This document shows positions 1 to 8,471 of a stretch of 10,296 nt of DNA, piece by piece. This DNA is from Podila epigama (lineage: Eukaryota; Mortierellomycota; Mortierellomycetes; Mortierellales; Mortierellaceae), in NCBI GenBank assembly GCA_015679605.1, contig JAAAVE010000742.1:2862-13157 (forward strand), written 5' to 3'. Every line of letters starts with the position of its first letter. The first letter of the stretch is position 1. The notes under the pieces are model-generated. The model was not told where the DNA came from. It made no database searches and saw only the letters and a program-made list of their open reading frames with translations. The position numbers and the translations under genes are program-made.

Positions 1-13
1 AAAGCGCCCCTAC

Positions 14-1022
14 CTTGGTTATTTGCATCATTATCAGACAGGGATCCGTCCGAGGATATCTGTGAGTTCATTCTCCATCCAAGGTCGATAGCCATGTTTC
101 TGTCGTCTTCATTCTAATCCAAAAAAAGTGCATAGTGTATGAGTAATAGACATCGTATGCGTACCATCGGAAGAGACGCGGATAGGAAACGTACCAACAA
201 TCCGAGGGTAAAAGCCGAAACCAAGGGTCTTTCCAGCTCGTGTTCAATCTCAATATCATAGTCAAACGTGATGGCATCGAGCCTATCATTACAGTATCGT
301 TTTGATATCAGTTGAACTTTTTTGTTACTAAGTTTGCATGGAACCAGACACAGCGGAATAAGCATCTCTACCTTGCAATAGGGTTAGCCATGCACAAATC
401 ATCTATTTGGGCGAGCGCAAGGTCCCTCTTGATACGGTCCCAAGTGTTGGTCACATCGGCTATAGACCAAGGATAACTTAAGTTAAATGCCCATTTTTCA
501 TGCCAAGCTTGTTGGTCACCTTGTGCTGGTCACCTCGAGTATAAACCAAGATGAGCACGAGCTTACCGACAAAGTGAATATATTGCTGGCCATACACTCG
601 CACAAGACCGAGCATCAGGTTGGAGGACAGTCGCAGAGCCAACGGTTCAGGAGGTTGCGTGATATCATGGCTACAATGAAGAAATACAGTGAATATCTTT
701 TTTTTTTTTTTCCAGCGAGATGAAAATAAAAATGAAGCAGTGACTCTCAACTTATAATGTCCTTTTTGACTCTTGTTATATTACCAACTTCGGACAATAT
801 TGACGTTGTTGAGCATCTTTCTTGAGAGTTTATTGACTCCAGAACGAGGACCTGTCGTTGCTGCAAGCCTATGGAAGGTTTGTAGTGGGATGTGTTTTTG
901 TCAGAATGCTGTTGAAATATAATCTCCTTTTCAAAAGTTGTAGGAAATTCGTGTATGAATACACACCAGATGAGGCCTATGTTTGTATCTTTGCGTGCGA
1001 GAATCTCTTTGCTGTAGAACAT
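14..1022 (-). CDS. rec8: Rec8 meiotic cohesin kleisin subunit, N-terminal part (5' end of gene, truncated by the window)
   Basis: Exons on the minus strand are 1022-967, 868-785, 670-567, 459-372, 282-195 and 113-14. Introns are 81-114 nt with GT...AG ends, and all joins keep frame, giving about 173 residues. A GTAGGG donor at position 13 suggests a further intron leading out of the window. Seen: residues 1-9 read MFYSKEILA, 15-23 IGLIWLAAT, and 55-73 EPLALRLSSNLMLGLVRVY, followed by a QQYIHF strand (75-80) and a basic helix TWDRIKRDL. These are hallmarks of the Rad21/Rec8 N-terminal domain (Pfam Rad21_Rec8_N). The LALRLSSNLM...RV wording and QY are closer to Rec8 than to mitotic Rad21. In the family this domain binds the Smc3 neck, and Rec8 holds sister chromatids together in meiosis until separase cuts it; the separase sites and the Smc1-binding C-terminal winged helix lie beyond the left edge. 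From residue 112 the sequence becomes acidic linker. The start has A at -3. Rad21 is the main alternative. Confidence 0.9.
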
Positions 1023-1446
1023 GATTGTTTGAAGGTTACAGAAAGAAAAGAGGGGAAGGGATTGACAGCCATGTAAGGAACAAAAAAGAGAAAACGAGAA
1101 GACATGTCACTGATGGTGGGATGGCACCAATCGCAGCTGCACACACGTGAGCTAAGGTTGAAAAACGCCACTTCTGCATAACCCAGTGTTATGAGGTACT
1201 TTGGTACTTTCTGTAGAAAACGCGATAAACGCGTCTTTTCATGCGTGGAGTGCAGTGGCGTTGTCTCGATCATTGTGCTGCCCATTTGGGGGTGAGGTAA
1301 GCTTTTGACGGGGTCTTTCCTGAACACACATACATGAATATGAGCCTACAAAATTGTCATTTTTCACACTTTTTTCTCTTTTCACTTTTACATTTTGCTC
1401 AACTACAAAATAACATCCTCCCTCCCTTCAGAAAACAAAGAGAAAA
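1023..1446. promoter_or_regulatory. Divergent promoter between rec8 and the SDR gene
   Basis: These 424 bases separate two divergently transcribed start codons and contain no supported gene. Visible elements are a CCAAT box at 1127-1131, two ACGCG boxes at 1220-1234, and a pyrimidine-rich stretch just before the SDR start (about 1420-1434) that is probably 5' UTR. On the rec8 side, the bases before the ATG are also CT-rich when read on the minus strand (about 1036-1060). No clear TATA box is seen. Confidence 0.6.
1220..1234. promoter_or_regulatory. Paired MCB-like boxes (ACGCGA and ACGCGT)
   Basis: ACGCGA at 1220-1225 and the palindromic ACGCGT at 1229-1234 lie 9 bases apart start to start. 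They are about 200 bp upstream of the rec8 ATG and 213 bp upstream of the SDR ATG. ACGCGT is the MluI cell-cycle box bound by MBF (Mbp1/Swi6 or Cdc10/Res2 type) in fungi. Premeiotic S-phase expression of rec8 in fission yeast is known to use MBF, so a role for rec8 is plausible; the assignment here rests on motif and position only. Confidence 0.45.
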
Positions 1447-2932
1447 ATGCCGTATACGAATGTCATCACCAATCCAACATTTTGGAAGACTCTTTGCCAA
1501 AAGTCCCGCTTTACAGAGGCAGATATCCCTGATCTGACAGGCAAAGTCGCCGTCATCACTGGGGCCAATTCAGGTCTTGGTTATGCCACCACTGTGGCCC
1601 TTGCTTCTCACGGAGCCCATGTAGTCCTCGCCTGTCGCAGCAAGGAAAAGGCCCTGGAAGCAATTGAAAGAGCCAAGGTTGACATCAAGGCTGCACGAGA
1701 TGCCCTCTTTTTTGGACCAACCTCTTCAAAGCCAAAGATCTTTTCTTCCATGTCCTTGTCTCGCACTTCCTCGTCTGCGACAGCCTCGTCCACTTCCAAG
1801 ACCGAAACCAATACAACCAGCACAAAGGTCAACAACACTTTTCTCGCCTCCACCAATGAACCAAAGCTAGAGTTTTTACAGCTGGATTTGAACGACATGA
1901 ATAGCTGCCATCGAGCGGCCAAGGATTTCTTGAGTAGAGGACTTCCTCTCCACATCTTGATCAACAATGGTGGCATCATGACTTCACCTTTCGGCTTGAG
2001 TACAGATGGCATCGAGCAACAGTTTGCTATCAACCACATGGGGTAAATTTCAGAGAAACATTGGCTGGGGGGGAAGAGTAAGAAAAAAAAAAGATACAAG
2101 TGACGAGGGTCACCCATGTAATCTCACCATGGTCTATTTATATCCCCTCCACCTTTTTAGGCACTTTGTCTTTACCATGGGTCTCTTGGACAAGATCAAG
2201 GAGTCTCAGCCGTCGAGAATCGTTATTCTGAGGTATGTACCGATACGCAAGGGGGGAGGTTTCTTTCTGTATTTGTCTTTACCATGACATGTGAAGGTGA
2301 ACTAATGTAGTAACGACGACAATACCAAAAAATCCAAAACGTGATTGCAGCTCTGTAGGCCATGAGGGGTCAGTCCGCGGAGGAATTGACTTTGAGACCC
2401 TAAACGACAAGTCTGCGAGTGATACGACAACTCGATACGGGCGAAGCAAACTCAGTAATATCCTCTTTGGAAAGGCGCTCGCACGCCGACTGAGTAACGA
2501 AAAGGTCCTTGTCAACATGGTCCATCCAGGATTCGTCTACACGGAGCTCCAGCGAAACAACAAGGATTCACTGGGAGCGTTGGCCAGTACTACATATGAC
2601 CTTGCAGGACGAATGTGTGCAGCATCACCCGAAGTTGGAGCCCTGAACCAAATCTATTGTGCAACAAGTCCCGAAATTGAAGAGAAGGACTGTCGTGGCC
2701 TGTACTTTATCCCAGTAGGGGTGGAGTTCCGACCAAGTACGTGATGCATAAACATTGAGAGAGGGACAAGGTCAATGTAGTGAGAAATATCGTAGCACCG
2801 TGCGTTATACTGAACATCTCTCGATTTTGTTTTTTTCTCTGCATAGGTCCATATGCCCTTGATGAGGATTTGCAGGAAAAGTTATGGGCGTATTCGATGC
2901 AGCTCATGTCTGAAAAGATCAAGGAGCCATAG
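1447..2932 (+). CDS. Short-chain dehydrogenase/reductase, retinol dehydrogenase/WWOX-like
   Basis: Exons are 1447-2042, 2161-2232, 2351-2736 and 2847-2932; introns of 118, 118 and 110 nt have GTAAAT, GTATGT and GTACGT donors and TAG, CAG and TAG acceptors. The joined protein has 379 residues. It is a Rossmann-fold NAD(P)(H) oxidoreductase of the classical SDR class. Visible motifs are the cofactor loop TGANSGLG (38-45), Arg64 after the second strand (suggesting NADPH preference), D147 for adenine, N173-G176 (NNGG in place of the usual NNAG), N196, catalytic S224, Y252 and K256 (YGRSK), and HPG at 281-283. Between the second strand and LQLDL sits an extra Ser/Thr-rich stretch, about residues 92-136, which is unusual for the family. 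There is no signal peptide or obvious membrane helix. Substrate cannot be read from sequence; relatives reduce retinoids, sterols or other lipophilic carbonyls. The start has AAAAATG context and no better upstream ATG in frame. Confidence 0.92.
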
Positions 2933-3349
2933 TAGAAAGAAGATAGCTCAAGAGAGCGAGCTTACAGCTCAAAGAAAAAAGTGTGCAGTAAACAATTCTT
3001 ATTATTATCTGACAAAGGGCAATCTCGAGTCTTTTCAATTGCTCCCCTCCCACGCACAACAACACACAACAGGCACAACATGACTATGGATGGCATTGGG
3101 TGCACAAAAAGGTACACTCTGAACGTGAGACCGTTAAGATCGGGTGGCTTTGCCAAAACACACTTTGAGTCCCAATAAGGCAATTAATGTTTTTATTGTT
3201 CGTTGGGAAAGTCTCTCTCTTTCTTTCAGACCCGTCTTCATTTTGTTCATAGATTCCATCCTCTCCTCTCTTCTCATTCCATCTTCATCAAGCACTTTGT
3301 TGCTTCCAAAAAAACCTCCCCACTCTTTCATTCCCATTTTTTTCTCAAA
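2933..3349 (+). promoter_or_regulatory. Spacer: SDR 3' end and PPR-gene promoter
   Basis: This 417-base spacer between two same-strand genes holds no supported reading frame. Features seen are a CCAAT box at 3172-3176, 174 bp before the PPR start, and a long pyrimidine-rich run (about 3211-3345, rich in CTCT and TTTC) typical of fungal core promoters and 5' UTRs. No AATAAA is visible shortly after the SDR stop. Confidence 0.5.
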
Positions 3350-5074
3350 ATGGCGCTCCATAGGGCGTCCAAACAGATGCTGTGTTACAGATCAGTCATC
3401 AGACGCCACCAGTCCACATTCAGCTTCTTTTCTCGTAACAAGATCTCGTCGCCATCACCTGTTGTAGAAGCAACAACACGTTCAACCTCATCACCACCAT
3501 CACAGTCCACTCAACAACACTTGTTATCATCCCCACATGCGCTCAAGATATCCCCATCCTACAGCAATGCTGCACCGTTACTCGCTGCTATTCAGAACAA
3601 GGACCAGGACACTGCATGGATGGTCTACTCTGCGCTCGGCCGCGCTGGACTCTTGAATACTCTTTTGCCCTTGCATCATTCTATACTTCTCAAGAGCATC
3701 CGCCCTCTCATGAGTCATCGTTATACCCGTGCAGAATCAAGAGTGCTTGTAGAACGCTTTGAACAGGTGTGGGATGGTATGCTTCAATGCCACATCCAAC
3801 CCGACATCACTGACCACACGGCCCGTCTCGAGTTATTTTCTGCTACCCGACATTATAACAAGTTTGATCAAGCCTGGGCTGAACTCCTGGAGAGAGCTAA
3901 TCAGTCGGGATCGAACAGAGTAGGAGGTGCGCCTTTGCAGTTTTCTGTGACAGGTCTCCAGCCAACGCTCTACACCTACAACTTGGTCCTCGCATCCTGT
4001 GTCCCCCGCAAAAATATTGCCTTGGCGATGGAGACTATGACATTGATGCGTCGAGCAGGCATCAAACCCGATAATATGAGCTGGGATTACGTGCTACAGA
4101 TTCATACAGCCATGAGGAACTGGCCTGCAGTCGAGTCCACCTTTCAATCAGCGTTCGTCACGCTGCCGATCGAATCGAATGGACCAAGGAAACAGAATCA
4201 TGCCACTCTGTCGGTTCCATTAGGTCAACGAGCGCGCACTCTTCATGGTGGTTCCCTTGTGAACAACAATAACAGCAGCAGCAACAGCAGCAACAACAAC
4301 AACAACAGCAGCAGCAATAGCCAATTGGCGGATCAGCAAAAGCTTGTGCCTTCGGTACAGAACATTCAATCACTCTTTTCCTACATTGCGTATACCCAGG
4401 ATATGGAGGAGCTCAGGACCCTGTTTAAAAGCCATATGCGACTCTTTGGCGTGATGCCTTCCACCCGAGCCTACAATGAGATGATCAAGACTGCGTTCTT
4501 GGCGCGTCGTGATGACGAGGCACACGATCTCTTCAGGGAGCTTGTGCAGATTGGGCGGAATGTGGAAAAGCTTCAGGAAGGAGGCGAAGAAGCTGCAACG
4601 GAACTGGCATTGGAATCTGCATCGGAATCAGACTCGGCATCATCGGGCTTGTCATCACCCCAGGGAACTACCTCTGGAGCGGTGGCCACCTCAACAACAA
4701 AGTCCTTGGAGACAACAGGAACACAGCAGCCGATTGTAGGACCCGATTTCAATACATTCAAGATCTTGATCAACAACGAGTTTATGGCATCACGCAACCG
4801 TTGGGGCCGTGCATGGAAATGGATGCAGATCATGCAAAAGGGTTATGGACTCGACCCAAGTGATGCCATGTTCCGTCGCACCTTGAGTTCTATGGAGCGA
4901 CGCGGTGCTGATGAAGCAACGATAGCGGCTGTTCGCGAGAATTGGGAGAATATTATTGCTCGTAGGAATGGTTTTGTTGCAGCATCATCCAGATCACCAC
5001 TCGAGTCTCGGCGACTGAACGATGATCAGCTTGAGAGTGAAAAGGACCAGCCTATGTTGGAAGATCGGCGTTAA
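3350..5074 (+). CDS. Mitochondrial-type pentatricopeptide repeat (PPR) protein
   Basis: A single uninterrupted frame of 574 codons plus TAA. I chose the ATG at 3350 (CAAAATGGCG) over the in-frame ATG at 3203, because the intervening 49 codons translate a CT-rich promoter-like tract. The first 30 residues are rich in Arg, Ser and Lys with no acidic residue, as in a mitochondrial targeting peptide. PPR-like helical pairs are seen at about 209-243 (starting TYNLVLASC and ending AGIKPD, the clearest), 374-408 (AYNEMIKTAF) and 469-503 (TFKILINNEF), with weaker ones near 78-112 and 155-188. In the family each motif contacts one RNA base, and fungal members act in mitochondrial mRNA stability, processing or translation. 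Two low-complexity inserts break the array: Asn/Ser (305-324) and an acidic Ser/Glu/Ala/Thr stretch (about 408-460). The C-terminus is charged. I cannot match it to a named yeast factor; the RNA target is unknown. Confidence 0.8.
   Translation: MALHRASKQMLCYRSVIRRHQSTFSFFSRNKISSPSPVVEATTRSTSSPPSQSTQQHLLSSPHALKISPSYSNAAPLLAAIQNKDQDTAWMVYSALGRAGLLNTLLPLHHSILLKSIRPLMSHRYTRAESRVLVERFEQVWDGMLQCHIQPDITDHTARLELFSATRHYNKFDQAWAELLERANQSGSNRVGGAPLQFSVTGLQPTLYTYNLVLASCVPRKNIALAMETMTLMRRAGIKPDNMSWDYVLQIHTAMRNWPAVESTFQSAFVTLPIESNGPRKQNHATLSVPLGQRARTLHGGSLVNNNNSSSNSSNNNNNSSSNSQLADQQKLVPSVQNIQSLFSYIAYTQDMEELRTLFKSHMRLFGVMPSTRAYNEMIKTAFLARRDDEAHDLFRELVQIGRNVEKLQEGGEEAATELALESASESDSASSGLSSPQGTTSGAVATSTTKSLETTGTQQPIVGPDFNTFKILINNEFMASRNRWGRAWKWMQIMQKGYGLDPSDAMFRRTLSSMERRGADEATIAAVRENWENIIARRNGFVAASSRSPLESRRLNDDQLESEKDQPMLEDRR
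4262..4321 (+). repeat. AAC/AGC trinucleotide tract coding Asn/Ser
   Basis: An imperfect array of AAC, AAT and AGC codons inside the PPR gene encodes a 20-residue Asn/Ser run. It stays in frame, so length changes should be tolerated. Read on the other strand it gives a meaningless poly-Cys frame. Confidence 0.85.
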
Positions 5075-5100
5075 ATAAGAACATCAAATTCGTGAAAGAT

Positions 5101-5140
5101 AAAAAAAAAAAAAAAAAAAAAAACATAGACATAGACATAG
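5101..5140 (+). repeat. Poly-A (23) followed by three ACATAG units
   Basis: An uninterrupted run of 23 A begins 27 bases after the PPR stop codon and is directly followed by three copies of ACATAG (5123-5140). It is a genomic simple repeat; no target-site duplication or retroelement body accompanies it. Confidence 0.85.
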
Positions 5141-5282
5141 ACATGACTATCATTTTATTTGTGTCCCTTTGTATTGGATTTTGGGTTATGATAGCACCGC
5201 CTTGATGGTCTATGTTTGAAGTATGCGCGTTTATTATGGTACATGGAGAGGATAAATGAGTGGAGATATGAAGGACAAAGAA

Positions 5283-5339
<57 letters not shown>
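5283..5339 (+). repeat. (AAT)19 microsatellite
   Basis: About 19 perfect AAT units lie 48 bases beyond the MFS stop codon, in the transporter's 3' UTR or just past it. On the MFS-sense strand it reads ATT. Confidence 0.9.
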
Positions 5340-5341
<2 letters not shown>

Positions 5342-5386
5342 AATACGAATGATGTGAAGATATATACCAAGAACCAACTTCATCTG

Positions 5387-7908
5387 TTACTTGAGTTCAG
5401 CGGGTTTGTTCTCTGTGATAACCTCGATCTCAGCCTTATCGCCAACAGCAGTGTCTGCTTGCTTCTTTTCTTCAGGCAAAGATGTTGTGTCTTGGGTCTC
5501 TTCTGTTGGAGCTGTGGCCTTTGCATTGAGTCTAATATGTTTCAAAAAGAACGTGAGCAAAAACATGATGGCAGCCATGGGAATCGTGGCCTTGAAGACA
5601 GTCTTCATCGCGTCCAGATAGATAGCCTCGACGGTCTCACGGTAACCACTTGGGATATCAACGATGCGCTGGGCCGAGAGCAAGGCCATCTCGGTATAGA
5701 CCTCGGGGACCCCCGAGCTTGCAAGACCAGATCGCATTTGGTTCTGGAAAACAGCACCGTTGATGGCCACACCAAAACCAGAGCCTGTCATGCGGAAGAA
5801 ATTGTGAAGCGCCGAAACCGTAGCGAGGTCCTTACGCTGCACAGAGGCCTGAATAGCAACAATGAGGCATGGGAACAACTGGCCAATACCCAAACCGCAT
5901 ACCAAGAGAATAATGACCTGTGCAACCTTACTGGACGTGCCAGCGAGGACAAGACAAAGACCAATGCCCACCACAGCGAGTCCGGTTCCCGAAAAGATGT
6001 AAGGGCGGTACTTGCCATACTTGGAAACCAGAATTCCAGCCACGTTGGATGAGATAAAGATACCAACCTCAAGTGGCACAAGGCGAAGTCCTGAGCTTGT
6101 AGCCGAAAGGTGCTCAACGATCTGTGAAGAAAAGCATGCAGAAAAGTATCGATGTTAAGAACTTATGTTTTTTTTTCTGCAAACACTTTGAGCCTTCATG
6201 ACCGCCAATAAAGTAAAATGGCAAAAAAAGAAAAAAGTCGCGTACCTGGAAGTAAATAGGAAGGTAAAAGATCAAACTCCAAAAAGTCATGCCCATAAAG
6301 ATATTGATACAAAACAATGTCACGACATTACGGTTCTTCCACAGGTACGGGGGGACAATTGGGTTCTCAGCATGGTTGGCCTCAATGTAAAGGAAGGCAC
6401 AGATCGATGGTACAACCAAAGAGTACATGGTAATCACTAGCGGTCTATTGAACAGATGCAGACAAGAGTGAGTGGCTTGAGTACTTTGGTTTACCGAACA
6501 ATAATAACAATAATAATAATAATAATAATAATAATGAAAAAACCTCCTATACGTTGACTTACGAGTTCCAGGCATAGAGGTTACCACCAAGGTTCGTGGG
6601 CAAGAGCAGGAACACAGCTGTGATGGCCATGAAAAAGGTTCCGAGCCAGTCGATGCCCTTGAGTTTCTCCCAAATGTTACCCTTGGGGCGGGGCAACTTC
6701 AACATGACTGCAAGGGTGGGGACCGTCACAGCACCGAGAATCACCTGGATGTAGAAGCACCAGCGCCAGCTCACTTTGTCAACAAAGGCGCCGCCAGCGA
6801 CAGGGCCTATCAAGGCTGAAATAGCAAAGATGGCCGAGATGAAGCCCTGGTATTTGCCACGGTCGCGAATGGAGACCAGATCCGCAATAATGATGTTGGA
6901 CAAGGAAAAGATACCGCCAGCGCCGACACCTGTTAGAGCACGACAGGCCAAGAACATGGGCATGGACTGGGACACGCCTGAAAGGATTGAACCCACAATA
7001 AAGATGCCGATGGCTACAAAGACAGTTGTCTTGCGCCCAAAGACGTTGGAGAATTTGCCATAAAGTCCTATAATGATTTTATCGATATTTGTGAGCAAGG
7101 TGAGAATCGATTTTTTGTTTTGAAGTCATGACGAGATGGTGACAAATAAAAATATGATACTCACCTTGAAAAGCGTTGAATGTGATCACATAACAGGTAA
7201 AGACCAGCTCGACTTTGTTGGATGCCTTGAACTCGGTGCCTAAAAATTATCAAGAGCAAAGCAAGGTTGTTAATTTGAAGATAGGGGGGCGGACGAGAGA
7301 GAGTCGTTTTTGATGTATGTGGATCAATTTCTGTTGAATTTCAGGAGTGCAGGTAACGAACGCATTTGAGCATGTGGTTTGTGCTCAGCCTGCGCATGCA
7401 AGGTGAGGGACAACGAGAAATGAATTTAGGGATAAAAACATACCGATCCGAGGCAATGCTGTCGAGACAACGGTGTTGTCAAGTGCAGCCATAAACATTG
7501 CCAGCGCGACACTGACAATAACCGCGTGTGTGTGAAGGAGTGGGAGAGAGGAGGAAAAAAAAAACGTTAGAGGGTGATGGTTGAAGGTTGCCAATTCTGA
7601 GGGTGACAAAAAAGACATGACCAATGTTAAAAGTGCGGGTGGATGACGAGGGATGGCAGTGGAGACACTTACCCAAAGAAAGCAGGTGCAAGCTGGCGCA
7701 TGGGTAGGGTTTTCACCTCCTGAGCCAAGATCTCATCGGCGGTTTGCTCTTGATCGCCTTTCTCGGCAGGTGATGTCACACCAGTCTCAAGGTCGAGTGT
7801 CCCTGACTTTGTAGAGTTGAGGTCGACGGGGTTTTGCTGGGGAGTGATGGTCGACTGTGAGGGTGACGGTGAGTGTGAATGTGAGTGGGGTTGAGTCTGA
7901 GTGGCCAT
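5387..7908 (-). CDS. Major facilitator superfamily transporter, DHA2 (14-TMS drug:H+ antiporter) type
   Basis: Exons on the minus strand are 7908-7673, 7511-7444, 7239-7165, 7067-6563, 6444-6246 and 6121-5387. Introns of 161, 204, 97, 118 and 124 nt have GTAAGT, GTATGT, GTGAGT, GTAAGT and GTACGC donors; all joins keep frame, giving 605 residues. The start sits in CCACCATGGCC. Residues 1-65 are a hydrophilic His/Ser/Gln cytosolic tail. The membrane part shows LDNTVVSTALPRI (89-101, motif D1), GKFSNVFGRK (130-139, motif A), a helix-4 RALTGVGAGG, motif C GPVAGG (214-219) followed by SWRW (226-229), and GGNLYAWNSP before helix 8. I count 14 hydrophobic segments, then an acidic/Lys-rich cytosolic C-terminus of about 50 residues. 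Family members export drugs, toxins or basic amino acids across plasma or vacuolar membrane using the proton gradient. Substrate and membrane cannot be told from the sequence. No biosynthetic core gene lies beside it, so a housekeeping or xenobiotic efflux role is as likely as metabolite export. Confidence 0.93.
6500..6535 (+). repeat. Imperfect AAT microsatellite inside an MFS intron
   Basis: An array of AAT with one AAC interruption lies within the intron 6562-6445 of the transporter gene. On the sense strand it reads ATT and may serve as extra U-rich intron sequence; its length is expected to vary between strains. Confidence 0.85.
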
Positions 7909-8060
7909 GGTGGGAAGGTATCTATTTTTCCGTTCCTGGGCGAAGCTCTCCAAGTGAGTGAGTGAGTGTGCTGTAAGTGAGTGTAAGTGAGGGAGTGTGA
8001 CAAAGTTGGTGTGAGTGGAATGTGGAGTGAAATGGTGCACGGAAAAAAGAAGAAAAGAGT

Positions 8061-8089
8061 GAAGAAGAAGAAGAAGAAGAAGAGAAGAA
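8061..8089 (+). repeat. GAA-rich microsatellite
   Basis: Seven perfect GAA units (8061-8081), then GA and two more GAA units. It is a homopurine tract on the plus strand, roughly 150 bp upstream of the MFS start. Confidence 0.85.
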
Positions 8090-8336
8090 AAATGTTCTTT
8101 TGGGAATAAAAGACAAAAAAAGTCAAAAGCCAAAAAGAAAAACGTGAGTGATACAAACAAACAAGAAAACAAAACAAAACAAACAAAAAAGTGGAGTGAA
8201 GAGAGAGACGGTGCGATGGTGATCTTCCACAAAAGTTTGGATGTCGAATGTCAGGTTTATCCTTTTTTCACCTTCCGCACAAAAACAAAAAACATGGAAA
8301 AAAAAAAAAGCTTAACTGCCTCAGGCACACGACGAA

Positions 8337-8354
8337 TAGGGTTAAAGGTTAGGG
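8337..8354 (+). other. Telomere-like motif (TAGGGTT...TTAGGG)
   Basis: The 18 bases contain TAGGGTT (8337-8343) and TTAGGG (8349-8354) spaced by AAAGG. TTAGGG is the telomere unit of most filamentous fungi and the core recognised by Tbf1/telobox-binding proteins. Only two units occur, so this is at most an internal protein-binding site. Confidence 0.35.
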
Positions 8355-8420
8355 AAAGGGGGGGTCGAGTCAAAATACACCATCGCAGCCAAATTTGGGT
8401 AGATACTTTGCTTGCTTCTG

Positions 8421-8440
8421 CATGGCATGGCATGGCATGG
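8421..8440 (+). repeat. Four tandem CATGG units
   Basis: Perfect 5-bp tandem repeat of four copies in the spacer upstream of the MFS gene. No function can be assigned. Confidence 0.85.
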
Positions 8441-8471
8441 AACAATAAACTACCCGCATCCATCTTTGTCT

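Larger units (their letters stand above)
5075..5386. other. Convergent intergenic spacer with simple repeats
   Basis: This is the shared 3' region of the PPR gene (plus) and the MFS gene (minus). It contains a 23-A run, a short hexamer array and a long AAT array, listed separately. No coding frame is supported; the apparent poly-Tyr frame on the minus strand is just the AAT array read backwards. Confidence 0.7.

Noticed and set aside
1608-2117. A 169-codon minus-strand frame
   Set aside because: It is the shadow of SDR exon 1, crosses its splice donor, and has no family features.
3203-3349. Upstream in-frame ATG giving the PPR protein 49 more residues
   Set aside because: The extension is translated from a CT-rich promoter-like tract, and the ATG at 3350 has better context and is directly followed by a good targeting peptide. 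Not fully excluded without transcript data.
4158-4373. A minus-strand frame with a long poly-Cys run
   Set aside because: It is only the reverse reading of the Asn/Ser codon tract in the PPR gene.
5101-5123. Poly-A run as the tail of a retrotransposed copy
   Set aside because: There are no target-site duplications and no processed-gene body or retroelement reading frame; the neighbouring PPR gene has normal promoter DNA upstream.
5155-5370. A minus-strand frame with a long poly-Tyr run
   Set aside because: It is the AAT microsatellite read on the other strand.
5354-6052. A 232-codon open frame on the plus strand
   Set aside because: It is antisense to the last exon of the MFS gene, has no recognisable protein features, and the minus strand shows clear transporter motifs.
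1447-7908. SDR plus MFS as part of a secondary-metabolite cluster
   Set aside because: They are separated by a mitochondrial-type PPR gene, lie on opposite strands, and no synthase, synthetase, P450 or pathway regulator is present.
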